A stretch of 43,372 nucleotides of DNA from a virus: IMG/VR virus record IMGVR_UViG_3300023094_000004, positions 1 through 43,372 of that record; one strand, 5' to 3'. Below are positions 1 to 7,389 of this stretch, piece by piece. How positions within the stretch are numbered: the first letter of the stretch is position 1; every line of letters starts with the position of its first letter. The notes beneath the pieces are model-generated. The model was given only the letters and a program-made list of their open reading frames with translations, was not told the origin of the DNA and made no database searches. Made by a program: the position numbers and the translations under genes.

Positions 1-978
1 CTGCTCAACCTCTGCAACCCCGTGCTGTTCAACACGAAGTCGAGCTTCCAGACCAACTTCCTCGCGCAGAACGCGATGAGTGGGAAGTGGGACTTCCGTT
101 CGGAGACCGCGCTGAACATGCTGAAGCCGCTCATCGCTGGCATCTTCATCGCCCGCACGCTGGCCGACACTGACGTAGTGCTGCCCAAGCAGACCGTCAA
201 CATTATCCCTATCGAGATGGACAAGGAGAGCTACAAGAAGCAGTACAAAGCCATCCGACAGCTCACCGAGCAAGCTCAGCTCCAGCTCGACTCAGGACAG
301 CAGCTCACGATCATGCACCTCATCGCGCTCATCACGCGCAAGCGGCAGGCGAACGTGTGGCCCGGTGGCATCGTTGTCGTCGACAAGGACGAAGACAGCC
401 CGACGTTCGGAGAGACCATCTTCGACGGCTCTGAGATCGACGAGTCGATCAAGATGGACACGCTCATGAACAACCTGAAGGGGATGCACGAGCAGGGTCA
501 CCGGCAGATCGTCTTCAGCCAGTTCTCGACAGGGCTACGCGAGTTCGAGAAGCGCGTCACCGCCGAGGGCATCCGAGCTGTCGTGCTCGACGGCAACACC
601 CCCAACGACCTCCGCTCCGCTATCAAGCTCAACTTCAACCGGGCGAACCACGAAGAAGCGAAGTGGGATGTCGTGCTCATCAACTACAAGACGGGCGGCA
701 CGGGGCTGAACCTCAACGAGGCGACCGTCACGCACATCCTCGACGAGGAATGGAACCCCGGCAAGCGGGACCAGGCATATGGGCGCACGAACCGTATCGG
801 GCAGACCGAAGAGAACCACGTCTTCGTCTACCGGCTACGCGCCAGTGTTGACACATGGATGTCAAACACGATCAAGCGAAAGGACGGTATCGTGGAAGCG
901 TTCAAGAGCACGATGATGGGTGACCGAGAGATGGCAATGGACCTCCGACAGGCTATGGCTGATGGGAGCGTGATGTGA
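1..978 (+). CDS. SNF2-family DNA helicase/ATPase, C-terminal part (gene wraps from window end)
   Basis: This is the second half of one gene whose first half is at 42220-43245; the reading frame is continuous through the 127-bp terminal overlap. Joined, it encodes about 667 aa. This part carries the second RecA-like domain: a segment with IVFSQF near base 510, motif V with TGGTGLNL near base 693, and motif VI QAYGRTNRIGQ near base 772 with the arginine finger. SNF2-type ATPases translocate on double-stranded DNA; small phage versions usually lie in replication/recombination operons, as here. The stop overlaps the next start (TGATG). A perfect TTGACA-N6-TGTCAA site sits in the coding sequence at 848-865. 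The family call is firm; the exact substrate is unknown. Confidence 0.93.
   Translation: MLNLCNPVLFNTKSSFQTNFLAQNAMSGKWDFRSETALNMLKPLIAGIFIARTLADTDVVLPKQTVNIIPIEMDKESYKKQYKAIRQLTEQAQLQLDSGQQLTIMHLIALITRKRQANVWPGGIVVVDKDEDSPTFGETIFDGSEIDESIKMDTLMNNLKGMHEQGHRQIVFSQFSTGLREFEKRVTAEGIRAVVLDGNTPNDLRSAIKLNFNRANHEEAKWDVVLINYKTGGTGLNLNEATVTHILDEEWNPGKRDQAYGRTNRIGQTEENHVFVYRLRASVDTWMSNTIKRKDGIVEAFKSTMMGDREMAMDLRQAMADGSVM
848..865. promoter_or_regulatory. TTGACA-N6-TGTCAA palindrome, perfect
   Basis: TTGACA-catgga-TGTCAA inside the SNF2 helicase gene, read in frame as xD-T-W-M-S. Member of the genome-wide operator-like family described in the findings. Confidence 0.8.
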
Positions 979-1103
979 TGCGCCTATTGCCAGAGGGTAT
1001 CGACCTCAATCAGTACAGCACGACCACAAGACCGACCTCACCGAAGGTGCTGTTCATGCCTACTGCAACGCCGTTCTCTGGCAGTACGAGGGAAGATGAC
1101 TGA
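978..1103 (+). CDS. Small hypothetical protein, 41 aa
   Basis: The ATG overlaps the helicase stop by one base (TGATG), and the stop overlaps the start of the next gene, so it fills a gap in a tightly packed operon. The product is polar, rich in Thr, Ser and Pro, and ends in acidic residues (REDD). No domain is recognised. Being translationally coupled on both sides is the main support; the small size keeps confidence moderate. Confidence 0.5.
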   Translation: MRLLPEGIDLNQYSTTTRPTSPKVLFMPTATPFSGSTREDD

Positions 1104-1743
1104 CGTGCTGATGGTTGAGAAGTGCTGGGCCTGCATCGTAGGGCTGCACGACGAGTGCTATGCCCCCGAGCTGGTGACGGAGCCTGTGGTCGACGAGATC
1201 ACCGCTGAACACCTTCGATGCTGCTGTGCCAAGAGCAAAGATGCGGACGCGGCAGCGTTCGTGAACGACCCTGGCCGACCTGTTCTTGACCCCTCTGACA
1301 TCGGTGATGTCAAGAGCACTGGGCGCAAGCGTGCTGCCATGCTGTACCCGATCTTCGATGGTCAGCTCTGTGAGTGGTCCGGTCTCGCGTTCGCTGGTGG
1401 GGGTGTCGTGCCCATTGTCGGATGCGACGGCAACACCATCTCCCCGACCAAGGAGGGGCCGCACGCTGGTCACCGACACCACGGCCCCGACAAGAACACG
1501 ATCAACAATGGGCCGCTCAACGTCCATCGCATCTGCACGAGCTGTCACACCTATTGGCACGCACAAAACAACCGCTACTACGAGGGCGAGCGCCCTGCTG
1601 CTGACCAGCCCTGGATGCCTGTCGCTCCCGAGGGAATGCAGGTGTTCAAGCACGACCCCGATACCCTCGCGACCCCTGAAGAGATCGAGGAAGCTCACTC
1701 GGGTAGAAAAAATATGCGGGCAGATGTTGACACGGACGACTAG
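1096..1743 (+). CDS. HNH-endonuclease-like zinc-binding protein
   Basis: The ATG at 1096 follows a GAGGGAAG ribosome-binding site and lies inside the end of the 41-aa gene. The 215-aa product has an N-terminal cysteine cluster (CWAC near residue 10, CCC near residue 42) and a C-terminal block with HRHHGPD, then NGPLNVHRIC, then CHTYWH (about residues 125-155). The His-Asn-His order and spacing look like a ββα-metal HNH nuclease, though the first motif is not textbook. Phage HNH proteins can be homing nucleases or packaging/recombination accessories; the position inside the recombination operon fits the latter. A degenerate palindrome with 7-bp spacing (1295-1313) lies inside. Function is inferred from motif only. 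Confidence 0.6.
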   Translation: MTDVLMVEKCWACIVGLHDECYAPELVTEPVVDEITAEHLRCCCAKSKDADAAAFVNDPGRPVLDPSDIGDVKSTGRKRAAMLYPIFDGQLCEWSGLAFAGGGVVPIVGCDGNTISPTKEGPHAGHRHHGPDKNTINNGPLNVHRICTSCHTYWHAQNNRYYEGERPAADQPWMPVAPEGMQVFKHDPDTLATPEEIEEAHSGRKNMRADVDTDD

Positions 1744-1747
1744 CATC

Positions 1748-1765
1748 CTGGTAAACTAACTTTCA
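1748..1765 (+). promoter_or_regulatory. Promoter motif CTGGTAAACTAACTTTCA
   Basis: TAAACT (1752-1757) fits the actinobacterial -10 consensus TANNNT. A TTGACA half-site at 1727-1732 lies 19 bases upstream and could be the -35. The same 18-mer occurs at 40557, with close variants at 3463 and 39158 and inverted cores at 35973 and 36014, always just upstream of a gene. It likely starts the 1791-3474 transcript. Confidence 0.65.
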
Positions 1766-1790
1766 ATCCCGTTCAGGGTCTCAAATCAAA

Positions 1791-2084
1791 ATGAAGTGGA
1801 CACATGCAATGAAAAAGCTCGATCTATCTCCCGAGGACATTCCCGGCGTCACGGCTTTGGCCGAATGGCTGAAGCAGGAAGTAGTGCCCAGAGGACCACA
1901 CTCTGCCGTAATCGGCAGCTTCATCATCAGCGAGATCGACGATGCCGTGACCGGCATTTTCGATGCCAGCACCGACCATCAGAACGAGCTGGAGCGCCGC
2001 AAGAAGGTCGACGCTGAGGCTGCCGAGATGACCGAGGCTCTGGCCTGGGACAACGAGTATTGGAAGACCCATGAGCGCGACTGA
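1791..2084 (+). CDS. Hypothetical protein, up to 97 aa
   Basis: First gene after the promoter motif at 1748-1765. Two starts are possible: ATG 1791 and ATG 1809 (six codons later). Neither has a clear ribosome-binding site, and ATG 1791 would give a leader of about 26 bases. The product is acidic and helical, with no recognised domain. Its end overlaps the start of the next gene by 14 bases, and it precedes the Cas4-like nuclease, so a role in the recombination block is possible but not shown. Confidence 0.7.
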   Translation: MKWTHAMKKLDLSPEDIPGVTALAEWLKQEVVPRGPHSAVIGSFIISEIDDAVTGIFDASTDHQNELERRKKVDAEAAEMTEALAWDNEYWKTHERD

Positions 2085-2382
2085 CCCCGAAGAAACCGAA
2101 CGGGAAGTGTTCGCCCTGGCGGACGAGTTGGATGCCGCACTATCGAGCACCTACGTCCCGCGTGACGAATTGGTGCAAGCAGCCAAGACGTTGATCGCTG
2201 CCCGTCGCCTGTCCGAGAAGCTGACGCCAGAAGAGCAGTCCATTGTCAACGCTTGGGTGAACCCTGGCTCTTTTCCCCTTCTCCACTACCGGGAGATGCA
2301 GCTACTCGGCAAGAACTGGCCGACGCTCGCCCGAGCTATCGACCGCCTAGTATGGAAGGCACAGACCATTGCCCACAGTTAG
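2071..2382 (+). CDS. Hypothetical protein, 103 aa
   Basis: Starts inside the preceding gene and ends inside the next, the packed layout of real phage genes. The product is mostly helical (repeated Glu/Ala/Leu segments) with no membrane segment and no recognised domain. It directly precedes the Cas4-like nuclease and may be its partner, which is inference only. Confidence 0.75.
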   Translation: MSATDPEETEREVFALADELDAALSSTYVPRDELVQAAKTLIAARRLSEKLTPEEQSIVNAWVNPGSFPLLHYREMQLLGKNWPTLARAIDRLVWKAQTIAHS

Positions 2383-3280
2383 CTACTCCGAGTCGAGCAC
2401 CTACCTGCTCTGCAAGCGCAAGCACTTCTACGGCTACACGAAGTCGCTGGAGCGCATCACCACGAGCAAGTCTCTGGCGCTCGGGTCAGCAGGCCACCGG
2501 ATTCTCGATGCCTTCTACACCGAGATTCTGAACGGCTCTGTCGACGACCGGGCTAAGCAGCTCGCACATTTTGACGCTGCGTTGTCAAAGGCACACGAGA
2601 TGTACGACTTGATCGTTGCCGAGGGCTTCGAGGATGGCGAGAAGCAGCGCCCGCTGGCCGAGATCGTGTTCAAGTGGTACTTCCCGAACGAACCTCTGGT
2701 CAAGCAGGGCTGGCTCATCCTGGCCGCTGAGAAGGAGTTCGTCATCGAGTACGCCGATGGCAAGAGCTTCCCGTTCATCATCGACCTGATCGCCAACGAC
2801 CCGCAAGGGAAGACTGTCGTGATCGACCACAAGTTCGTCTACGACTTCTACGGCCACGACAGTGCAGCTCTCCAGCCCCAGATTCCGCTCTACATGGCGG
2901 GCCTCCGAGGGCTGGGATTCAAGGTCGCCTACGGTGCGTACAACATGCTCCGCAACCGGAAGATCAAAGACCCGAGCTTGGAGCAGTCCATCGAGTTTCT
3001 GCCCCTGAAGCCGAACGGCACGAGGGTGCAGCGCACCTTCGTCGAGCAGATGGACGTGGCCGACGAGATCATGTCCATCAAGGCGCTCGACCCCGAGCTT
3101 CAGGACTTGCGCGCTCACCGAGTGGCGAACAAGATGGTGTGCCAGTCGTGCTCATTCAAGGACTTGTGCATCACTGATCTGTCGGGCGGCAACGTGGCTC
3201 TGATGGAAAAAACCGAGTACAAGATCAGAGAGCGCCGAAACTTCGTCGCTGAGACTGTTGCATCCGATGAAGTCGCGTAA
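2369..3280 (+). CDS. Cas4/RecB-like PD-(D/E)XK exonuclease with Fe-S cysteines
   Basis: The 303-aa product has the nuclease core D139, then D153-x-K155 (IDHK) of the PD-(D/E)XK fold, followed by a QPQIPLY-type helix. It also has four cysteines in the Cas4/AddB iron-sulfur arrangement: C15 near the N-terminus and C258, C261, C267 near the end. Phage members are single-strand exonucleases that generate recombination ends. It precedes a Sak4-type ATPase and an SSB-like gene, the usual actinophage recombination trio. The TTG start (2369) is preceded by GGAAGG. A TTGACG-N6-TGTCAA site lies inside at 2571. Its stop overlaps the next ATG (TAATG). Confidence 0.88.
   Translation: MPTVSYSESSTYLLCKRKHFYGYTKSLERITTSKSLALGSAGHRILDAFYTEILNGSVDDRAKQLAHFDAALSKAHEMYDLIVAEGFEDGEKQRPLAEIVFKWYFPNEPLVKQGWLILAAEKEFVIEYADGKSFPFIIDLIANDPQGKTVVIDHKFVYDFYGHDSAALQPQIPLYMAGLRGLGFKVAYGAYNMLRNRKIKDPSLEQSIEFLPLKPNGTRVQRTFVEQMDVADEIMSIKALDPELQDLRAHRVANKMVCQSCSFKDLCITDLSGGNVALMEKTEYKIRERRNFVAETVASDEVA
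2571..2588. promoter_or_regulatory. TTGACA-N6-TGTCAA palindrome, one mismatch
   Basis: TTGACG-ctgcgt-TGTCAA inside the Cas4-like gene, read in frame as F-D-A-A-L-S-K. Confidence 0.65.
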
Positions 3281-3474
3281 TGCCCGAGTACAACGAGTAC
3301 GGCTTTTACACGCTGAGCGAGTCAGTGCCTTACGAAGGCACCTTCGCCATAGAGGTGTTCGAGTGCTACTCGTGCGGCTCCGTCGTCAAAGACAAAGAGG
3401 CTCACGATAAGTTTCACGAAGCTCTTGCGAAGCTGTTCGAGAGTGTGCAAGACTCTAACCCTCTGGTAAACTAA
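3280..3474 (+). CDS. Small Cys2His2 zinc-finger-like protein, 64 aa
   Basis: The ATG overlaps the nuclease stop. Residues about 29-47 read CYSCGS...H..FH, a CxxC followed by two histidines, which could bind one zinc ion. The rest is acidic. The gene ends exactly at the next promoter motif, whose bases (3463-3479) overlap its last codons. No specific family is recognised. Confidence 0.7.
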   Translation: MPEYNEYGFYTLSESVPYEGTFAIEVFECYSCGSVVKDKEAHDKFHEALAKLFESVQDSNPLVN

Positions 3475-3479
3475 CTTCA
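3463..3479 (+). promoter_or_regulatory. Promoter motif CTGGTAAACTAACTTCA
   Basis: Copy of the GGTAAACTAAC element, with one T fewer in the tail, placed 30 bases before the Sak4 ATG and overlapping the end of the 64-aa gene. TAAACT at 3467-3472 is the presumed -10. There is no TTGACA at -35. Confidence 0.6.
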
Positions 3480-3508
3480 CTTCATTCACCTAGAATCAAA
3501 GGAACCTC

Positions 3509-4420
3509 ATGGCTACATCGACTACTGATCTCCTGTCTCGCATGGCAGACATGGAGAACGAAGAGATCGACCTCCTGCATCGCATCTGGCTCTACGGCCC
3601 TCCCGGTGGCGGCAAGACCATCCTCGCGATGATGACCGCTCAGACCATCAAGGGCGACGGTCGTATCCTCTACATCGACAGCAAGGATGGCTGGGTCTCT
3701 CTGCTCGACTGGCCGAAGCTCCAGGTGGGCGTGCAGCGCATCCAGTACAAGGAGTACGGTGACCTTCCGGCCATCGCGAGCGCCATCACCAAGGGCACCA
3801 AGGGCTTCGACGATTTCAACGTGGTCGTCATCGACGAGTCTTCGTCCATCGCTGATCAGGTGCTCGACACATTGACACGCGAGCGTCAAGGCACTCTGCC
3901 GGGTGACATCCCTCGCGAGAATCCTGACTGGACCGACTACCGCCCGATGGGTGACCTGATGCGGAAGGCAGTCGAGGCGTTCATGAACGCTGGCATCCAC
4001 GTCATCCTGATCTCCCACTCGAAGACCGAGACCGATGCCCGCAAGGTCATCAAGAGCCTCCCCGCCGAGAGCGCGAAGCTCTCTGGCTCCATCGCCAAGC
4101 TCATGCACGTCATCGGCTACGTCAGCGCTGAGGTGAAGGGCACGGTGTCGAAGCCCGAGTACGTTCGCACGGTGCAGTCTCAGCAGACCGGCCTGGTGCT
4201 GGCGAAGACCCGCATCGGCGCGCTCCGCTCGGGCGTCAAGCTCGACTTCATGGACTTCGTGCAGGCTGTCGACTCGTGGGGCGATGCAGACATGCAGGCC
4301 GAGATCGGCACGACAGATGCCGAGGCCGAGCGCGTGCTGGCCGAGCCTGACGAAATCCCCACTGACGGCCTACCGGTCGTTGATGCCGAAGACGAACCCG
4401 CGTTCGTCGAGGACAACTAG
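3509..4420 (+). CDS. Sak4-like RecA-fold ATPase (recombinase)
   Basis: The 303-aa product has Walker A GPPGGGKT (residues 30-37), Walker B VVVIDES with D109-E110, and a later ILISHSK segment, typical of the phage AAA_24/Sak4 group. Sak4 proteins are RecA-core ATPases that anneal single-stranded DNA together with a phage SSB, and an SSB-like gene follows directly. The C-terminal 60 residues are acidic, probably a flexible tail. It has its own promoter motif upstream, and AAAGGAACC provides the ribosome-binding site. An operator-like site lies inside at 3872. Confidence 0.88.
   Translation: MATSTTDLLSRMADMENEEIDLLHRIWLYGPPGGGKTILAMMTAQTIKGDGRILYIDSKDGWVSLLDWPKLQVGVQRIQYKEYGDLPAIASAITKGTKGFDDFNVVVIDESSSIADQVLDTLTRERQGTLPGDIPRENPDWTDYRPMGDLMRKAVEAFMNAGIHVILISHSKTETDARKVIKSLPAESAKLSGSIAKLMHVIGYVSAEVKGTVSKPEYVRTVQSQQTGLVLAKTRIGALRSGVKLDFMDFVQAVDSWGDADMQAEIGTTDAEAERVLAEPDEIPTDGLPVVDAEDEPAFVEDN
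3872..3889. promoter_or_regulatory. TTGACA-N6-TGTCAA palindrome, one mismatch
   Basis: TTGACA-cgcgag-CGTCAA inside the Sak4 gene. One of only two intragenic copies in the L-T-x-x-x-Q frame; the mismatch avoids a cysteine codon. Confidence 0.6.
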
Positions 4421-4479
4421 TACCCGCCTCCTGTCGGTCACAGGCTCAATAGAAATACACACGAAAGAGAAATCACATC

Positions 4480-5046
4480 ATGGCTGGATTGCTTGACGAA
4501 TTTGGAATCGACTCTGCTGACATTCCCGACGCACCAGATTGGTCTATCCCCGATGGGGAGTACCGCTTCGAGGTGGGCGACTACTACGCTCAGGACGGCT
4601 CGACCAACCACCCCGACACCTCCTACCTGATCATCAAGCTGCTGCTTGGTGAAGACGGCAAGGAGCGCAACGAGTGGTACCCGCTGCCTGCTGACGCCGC
4701 CAATCCGACTGCGAAGGAGCTTGGTTCGCTCACCCGGCTGAAGGCTCGCCTTCTGTCGCTGGGCATCGCTCCCGAGGCGGTCAACTCTGCGGGACCGGAT
4801 GAGGTTGTCGGCATCACCGGCGACCTGACTCTGATCACCCGCGTGAGCAAGGGTGGTAGCTTCCAGAACGCGACCATCACCTCCATCGACGGTGCCGACG
4901 AAACCCCTGCCGAGGCGACCCCTGCCCCGGCAGCCAAGACTGCTGCAAAGCCGCGTGCGACCCGCGCTGCTTCAGCGGCTCCGAAGGTGCCCGCATCTGC
5001 CCCCGCAGGTGCGGCTGCCACGGTGAAGGCCAACCCCTTCGCCTAA
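4480..5046 (+). CDS. SSB-like single-stranded DNA-binding protein
   Basis: 188 aa. Residues 1-140 contain short β-type stretches (YRFEVGDYYA, SYLIIKLLLG, VVGITGDLTLITRV) compatible with an OB fold. The last 50 residues are a Pro/Ala/Lys-rich linker ending in NPFA, recalling the flexible tail and hydrophobic tip of bacterial SSB. It directly follows the Sak4 ATPase, whose usual partner is an SSB. It is not a canonical SSB by eye, so the function rests on architecture and context. A strong hairpin follows the stop. Confidence 0.6.
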   Translation: MAGLLDEFGIDSADIPDAPDWSIPDGEYRFEVGDYYAQDGSTNHPDTSYLIIKLLLGEDGKERNEWYPLPADAANPTAKELGSLTRLKARLLSLGIAPEAVNSAGPDEVVGITGDLTLITRVSKGGSFQNATITSIDGADETPAEATPAPAAKTAAKPRATRAASAAPKVPASAPAGAAATVKANPFA

Positions 5047-5054
5047 GTAAGATG

Positions 5055-5088
5055 GGTGCCCTGCCTAACCCCCCGAGGGCAGGGCACC
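5055..5088 (+). terminator. 11-bp hairpin after the SSB-like gene
   Basis: GGTGCCCTGCC (5055-5065) pairs perfectly with 5078-5088 across a 12-base C-rich loop. No T-run follows, so it may be a partial terminator, a processing site, or a shield for the 3' end of the upstream message. It ends six bases before the tRNA-like element. Confidence 0.55.
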
Positions 5089-5093
5089 TGTAC

Positions 5094-5167
5094 GGGGCTG
5101 AAGACCACGGACTAGCGGCCTTAGAATCCGTGACGGGTCTCTGGAGGTTCAAGTCCTTCCAGCTCCA
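5094..5167 (+). ncRNA. tRNA-like structure (tmRNA/tRNA-Ala-type acceptor, no D arm)
   Basis: GGGGCTG (5094-5100) pairs with CAGCTCC (5160-5166), including the G3-U70 wobble that identifies alanine tRNAs and tmRNA, and A73 follows. A canonical T arm is present: GGAGG / TTCAAGT loop / CCTTC (5143-5159). The middle 42 bases give no good D arm. They form one hairpin: AGACC (5102-5106) with GGTCT (5136-5140), and ACGGA (5107-5111) with TCCGT (5127-5131), with a 4-base bulge. A class II reading with loop CTTAGAA and anticodon UAG (Leu) is possible but has a mismatched stem and a short D region. CCA is not encoded (CGCA follows). It could be a degenerate tRNA, a tRNA mimic, or an attachment-site remnant. 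Confidence 0.5.
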
Positions 5168-5189
5168 CGCAATACAGATTGGACACCTG

Positions 5190-5756
5190 ATGACAGACGC
5201 AACGACGGAAGAGCTGACCGAGTTCTTCGAGTTCATGTGGCACGACACGGAAGCCTTCGTGTACCTGCCCGTGAAGACCAACGATGGCAGCCCGCTCGGG
5301 CGCTGGACCACGTTCACCTTCTCCTGGCCCCGACAGAAGGCAGGGGTGGTGCGCCACGTCCTGAAGTGGACCAGCAACCCTGACACGGAGGTGTTCTTCG
5401 CCCCCGGCATGTTCAAGACGGCACGCCCCGCGAAGGAAGCTGTGCTGGGCGCGTGGGTGTTGTGGGTCGACTTCGATGGCAACGCTCCCGAGGACTGGGA
5501 TAAGGTCACCGCCGAGAGCCACGTCCCTCGCCCGAGCCTGGTGGTGCAGTCCAGCATCGAGGGCCACAATCACTGCTACTGGGCGCTCGACGAGTTCGTG
5601 TCTAACCGCAGCGTGCTGGAGGACCGCAACCGCTCGCTGGCCTACGTCCTGCACGCTGACACCAGCGGGTGGGATGCCGACCAGATTCTGCGTCCCATTC
5701 ACACCATCAACCGGAAGCGTGACATGCCGGTGCACGTCAAGGAGTGGTCAGAGTGA
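5190..5756 (+). CDS. Archaeo-eukaryotic-type (RepB-like) primase
   Basis: 188 aa from ATG 5190. An upstream ATG at 5052 is rejected because it would translate the hairpin and tRNA-like element. The AEP core is visible: D94-F-D96 in WVDFDG (metal ligands), SSIEGHNHCYW with H126/H128 (nucleotide-binding strand), and GWDADQILRPIHTINRK near residue 165, matching the D-x-x-R-L-hP-G-x-x-N-x-K pattern of RepB/PriS-like primases. It makes primers for the family A polymerase. The separate RecA-like helicase gene lies two genes downstream, so primase and helicase are split here. Stop and next start overlap (TGATG). Confidence 0.8.
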   Translation: MTDATTEELTEFFEFMWHDTEAFVYLPVKTNDGSPLGRWTTFTFSWPRQKAGVVRHVLKWTSNPDTEVFFAPGMFKTARPAKEAVLGAWVLWVDFDGNAPEDWDKVTAESHVPRPSLVVQSSIEGHNHCYWALDEFVSNRSVLEDRNRSLAYVLHADTSGWDADQILRPIHTINRKRDMPVHVKEWSE

Positions 5757-6127
5757 TGCGCGATGACCAGATTCTGTCGAGCTACCTGAAAAACCAGATG
5801 GCTGAAAGCGTTCGCCGGGAGTTCGCACGCTCCATTGAAATGCTGAATAAGCTCCGTGAGATGGACCGCAAGCAGCACATCATCAAGCACCCCCTAGATA
5901 CCACTGAGCAGGAAGCCTTTGTAGCGCGGTGGGAAGCACTCGTGGCTGAAGGGCTGGCAAAGGAATGGCTCATCCACTACGACGACTACGAGGCAGCTTT
6001 CGGCGCAGCACCTGTCAAGAAGGTGGAGCGTGAGGTCGTCTACGACGAAACGATGGACGAGTATCGTGAGCGCCTTCGCGAGATGAACAAGGGCGTCATC
6101 TTCCGCATCCGTGGAGCTGAGTCGTGA
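5756..6127 (+). CDS. Hypothetical helical protein between primase and helicase, 123 aa
   Basis: The ATG is coupled to the primase stop (TGATG), and its stop is coupled to the helicase GTG (GTGA). The product is highly charged and helical throughout, with many Arg/Glu and a basic C-terminus (VIFRIRGAES). There is no recognised domain. Its invariant position between primase and helicase in one coupled operon suggests a bridging or loading subunit, which is inference. Confidence 0.75.
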   Translation: MRDDQILSSYLKNQMAESVRREFARSIEMLNKLREMDRKQHIIKHPLDTTEQEAFVARWEALVAEGLAKEWLIHYDDYEAAFGAAPVKKVEREVVYDETMDEYRERLREMNKGVIFRIRGAES

Positions 6128-7389
6128 CCTACTCCCTGTCGGACTTCGACGCTGTTCCTTCTGCCAAGGAAATCGTCACCGACAAGATTGATCTCGGCAA
6201 CCTCCCGACAGTCGACGACGTGCGCCAGCTCGCACGCTGGACTGAGGATGCTGTCGAGCTGTTCAACCGGGACGGCGCGTACTTCGAGCCGAAGCCTGAC
6301 GGCACCAAAGAGGACCGTTCGGGCGCTCTCACGAGGCTCGCCATGCTCGGGGCCGAGCTGGGCTGGGATGACAACCAGATCGCGGCTGTGCTGTACGACG
6401 CTGACGACCGCTGGGGCAAGTACGTCAACCGTAGAGACCGGGATAAGCGGCTCGTCGACTTCGTGAACCGGGCTAGGGCCAAGCACGGCTACACTCAGCC
6501 ATTTGACATCGATATGTCAAAGTTCCGCAAGCCGGTCATCGAGATCGCCCCTGATGAGGCAGGCGCTCCGCTGGTCTACGGCTTCACCGACTTCATCGAG
6601 TCAGACTTCCCAATCAACTGGACCCTGGAGGGGCTGCTGGCCGAGGGAGGGCTTGGCCTGATCACCGCTCACCCTGGAGTCGGCAAGACACAGCTCGCTC
6701 TCGCGATGGGCGCGCACCTCGCACTGGGCCATGACCGTTTCCTCAAATGGAACAATGTCGGGGGCCACAAGAAGGTGCTGTTCCTGTCTCTGGAAATGAG
6801 CAAGGCACCGCTGAACCTGTTCCTCCGCGTGATCGCTCAGGGCTACGACGACGCTCGCACGCTCAACAAGAACTTCCTGGTTGCCCCGTTCGGGGTGCCC
6901 CTGCCTCTCGACACCAAAGAAGGCCAAGCCTTCCTGAACAACCTGCTCGACGAGTTCATGCCCGATGTAGTGGTGATCGACAGCTTCCAGGCTGTCATCT
7001 CGAAGGAGATGACAGACGAGCTGAGCGTGAAGGCGTTCTTCCACTACCTCCAGAGCGTTCGCGAGAAGTATCGCTGTGCAATGGTCATCATCCACCACAA
7101 CCGGAAGACCCCGAACGAGAAGGGCGCGACAAAGGCTCCCGAGCTGTCGGATGTCTACGGCTCCACGTTCATCGCTGCCGAGGTCGACTTCGTGCTCAGC
7201 TTGCGGAAGCCCGACAAGGAGAACGACAGCCTGATCACTGTCGACATGCTGAAGAACCGTCTGGGCAGGGCCATCGCCCCGTTCGACGTGTACCGCGATG
7301 AGCACCTGGGATTCTCCATCGAGTTCGAGAATCTGATGCAGAACTTCGCCAAGAAGAAGGAGGAAGAGGATGCCTCTCTCCAGCTATGA
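6124..7389 (+). CDS. RecA-fold replicative helicase / RepA-like ATPase
   Basis: 421 aa from GTG 6124. The N-terminal 150 residues form a helical domain containing an acidic DDRWGKYVNRR segment, similar to primase-associated domains. The RecA core follows, with Walker A HPGVGKT (K188), FLSLEMSK after it, Walker B VVVIDSF (D286) and the sensor-like IIHHNRK near residue 325. This is the AAA_25/RepA-DnaB type found in phage replication modules. The gene end overlaps the polymerase start by 20 bases. A perfect operator-like palindrome sits at 6503-6520. Hexameric helicase function is inferred from family and context. Confidence 0.82.
   Translation: MTYSLSDFDAVPSAKEIVTDKIDLGNLPTVDDVRQLARWTEDAVELFNRDGAYFEPKPDGTKEDRSGALTRLAMLGAELGWDDNQIAAVLYDADDRWGKYVNRRDRDKRLVDFVNRARAKHGYTQPFDIDMSKFRKPVIEIAPDEAGAPLVYGFTDFIESDFPINWTLEGLLAEGGLGLITAHPGVGKTQLALAMGAHLALGHDRFLKWNNVGGHKKVLFLSLEMSKAPLNLFLRVIAQGYDDARTLNKNFLVAPFGVPLPLDTKEGQAFLNNLLDEFMPDVVVIDSFQAVISKEMTDELSVKAFFHYLQSVREKYRCAMVIIHHNRKTPNEKGATKAPELSDVYGSTFIAAEVDFVLSLRKPDKENDSLITVDMLKNRLGRAIAPFDVYRDEHLGFSIEFENLMQNFAKKKEEEDASLQL
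6503..6520. promoter_or_regulatory. TTGACA-N6-TGTCAA palindrome, perfect
   Basis: TTGACA-tcgata-TGTCAA inside the helicase gene, read as F-D-I-D-M-S-K. Confidence 0.8.

Noticed and set aside
1295-1313. CTGACA-N7-TGTCAA in the HNH-like gene
   Set aside because: The spacer is seven, not six bases, and the left half has a mismatch; not counted as a network member.
5094-5167. tRNA-like element as an attP core for ssrA or a tRNA gene
   Set aside because: No integrase is visible, and both the 5' and 3' acceptor strands are present, whereas attP cores usually carry only the 3' end. Kept as a minor alternative.
5052-5189. Upstream in-frame extension of the primase from ATG 5052
   Set aside because: It would encode the 11-bp hairpin and the tRNA-like structure and has a poor ribosome-binding site; ATG 5190 fits better.
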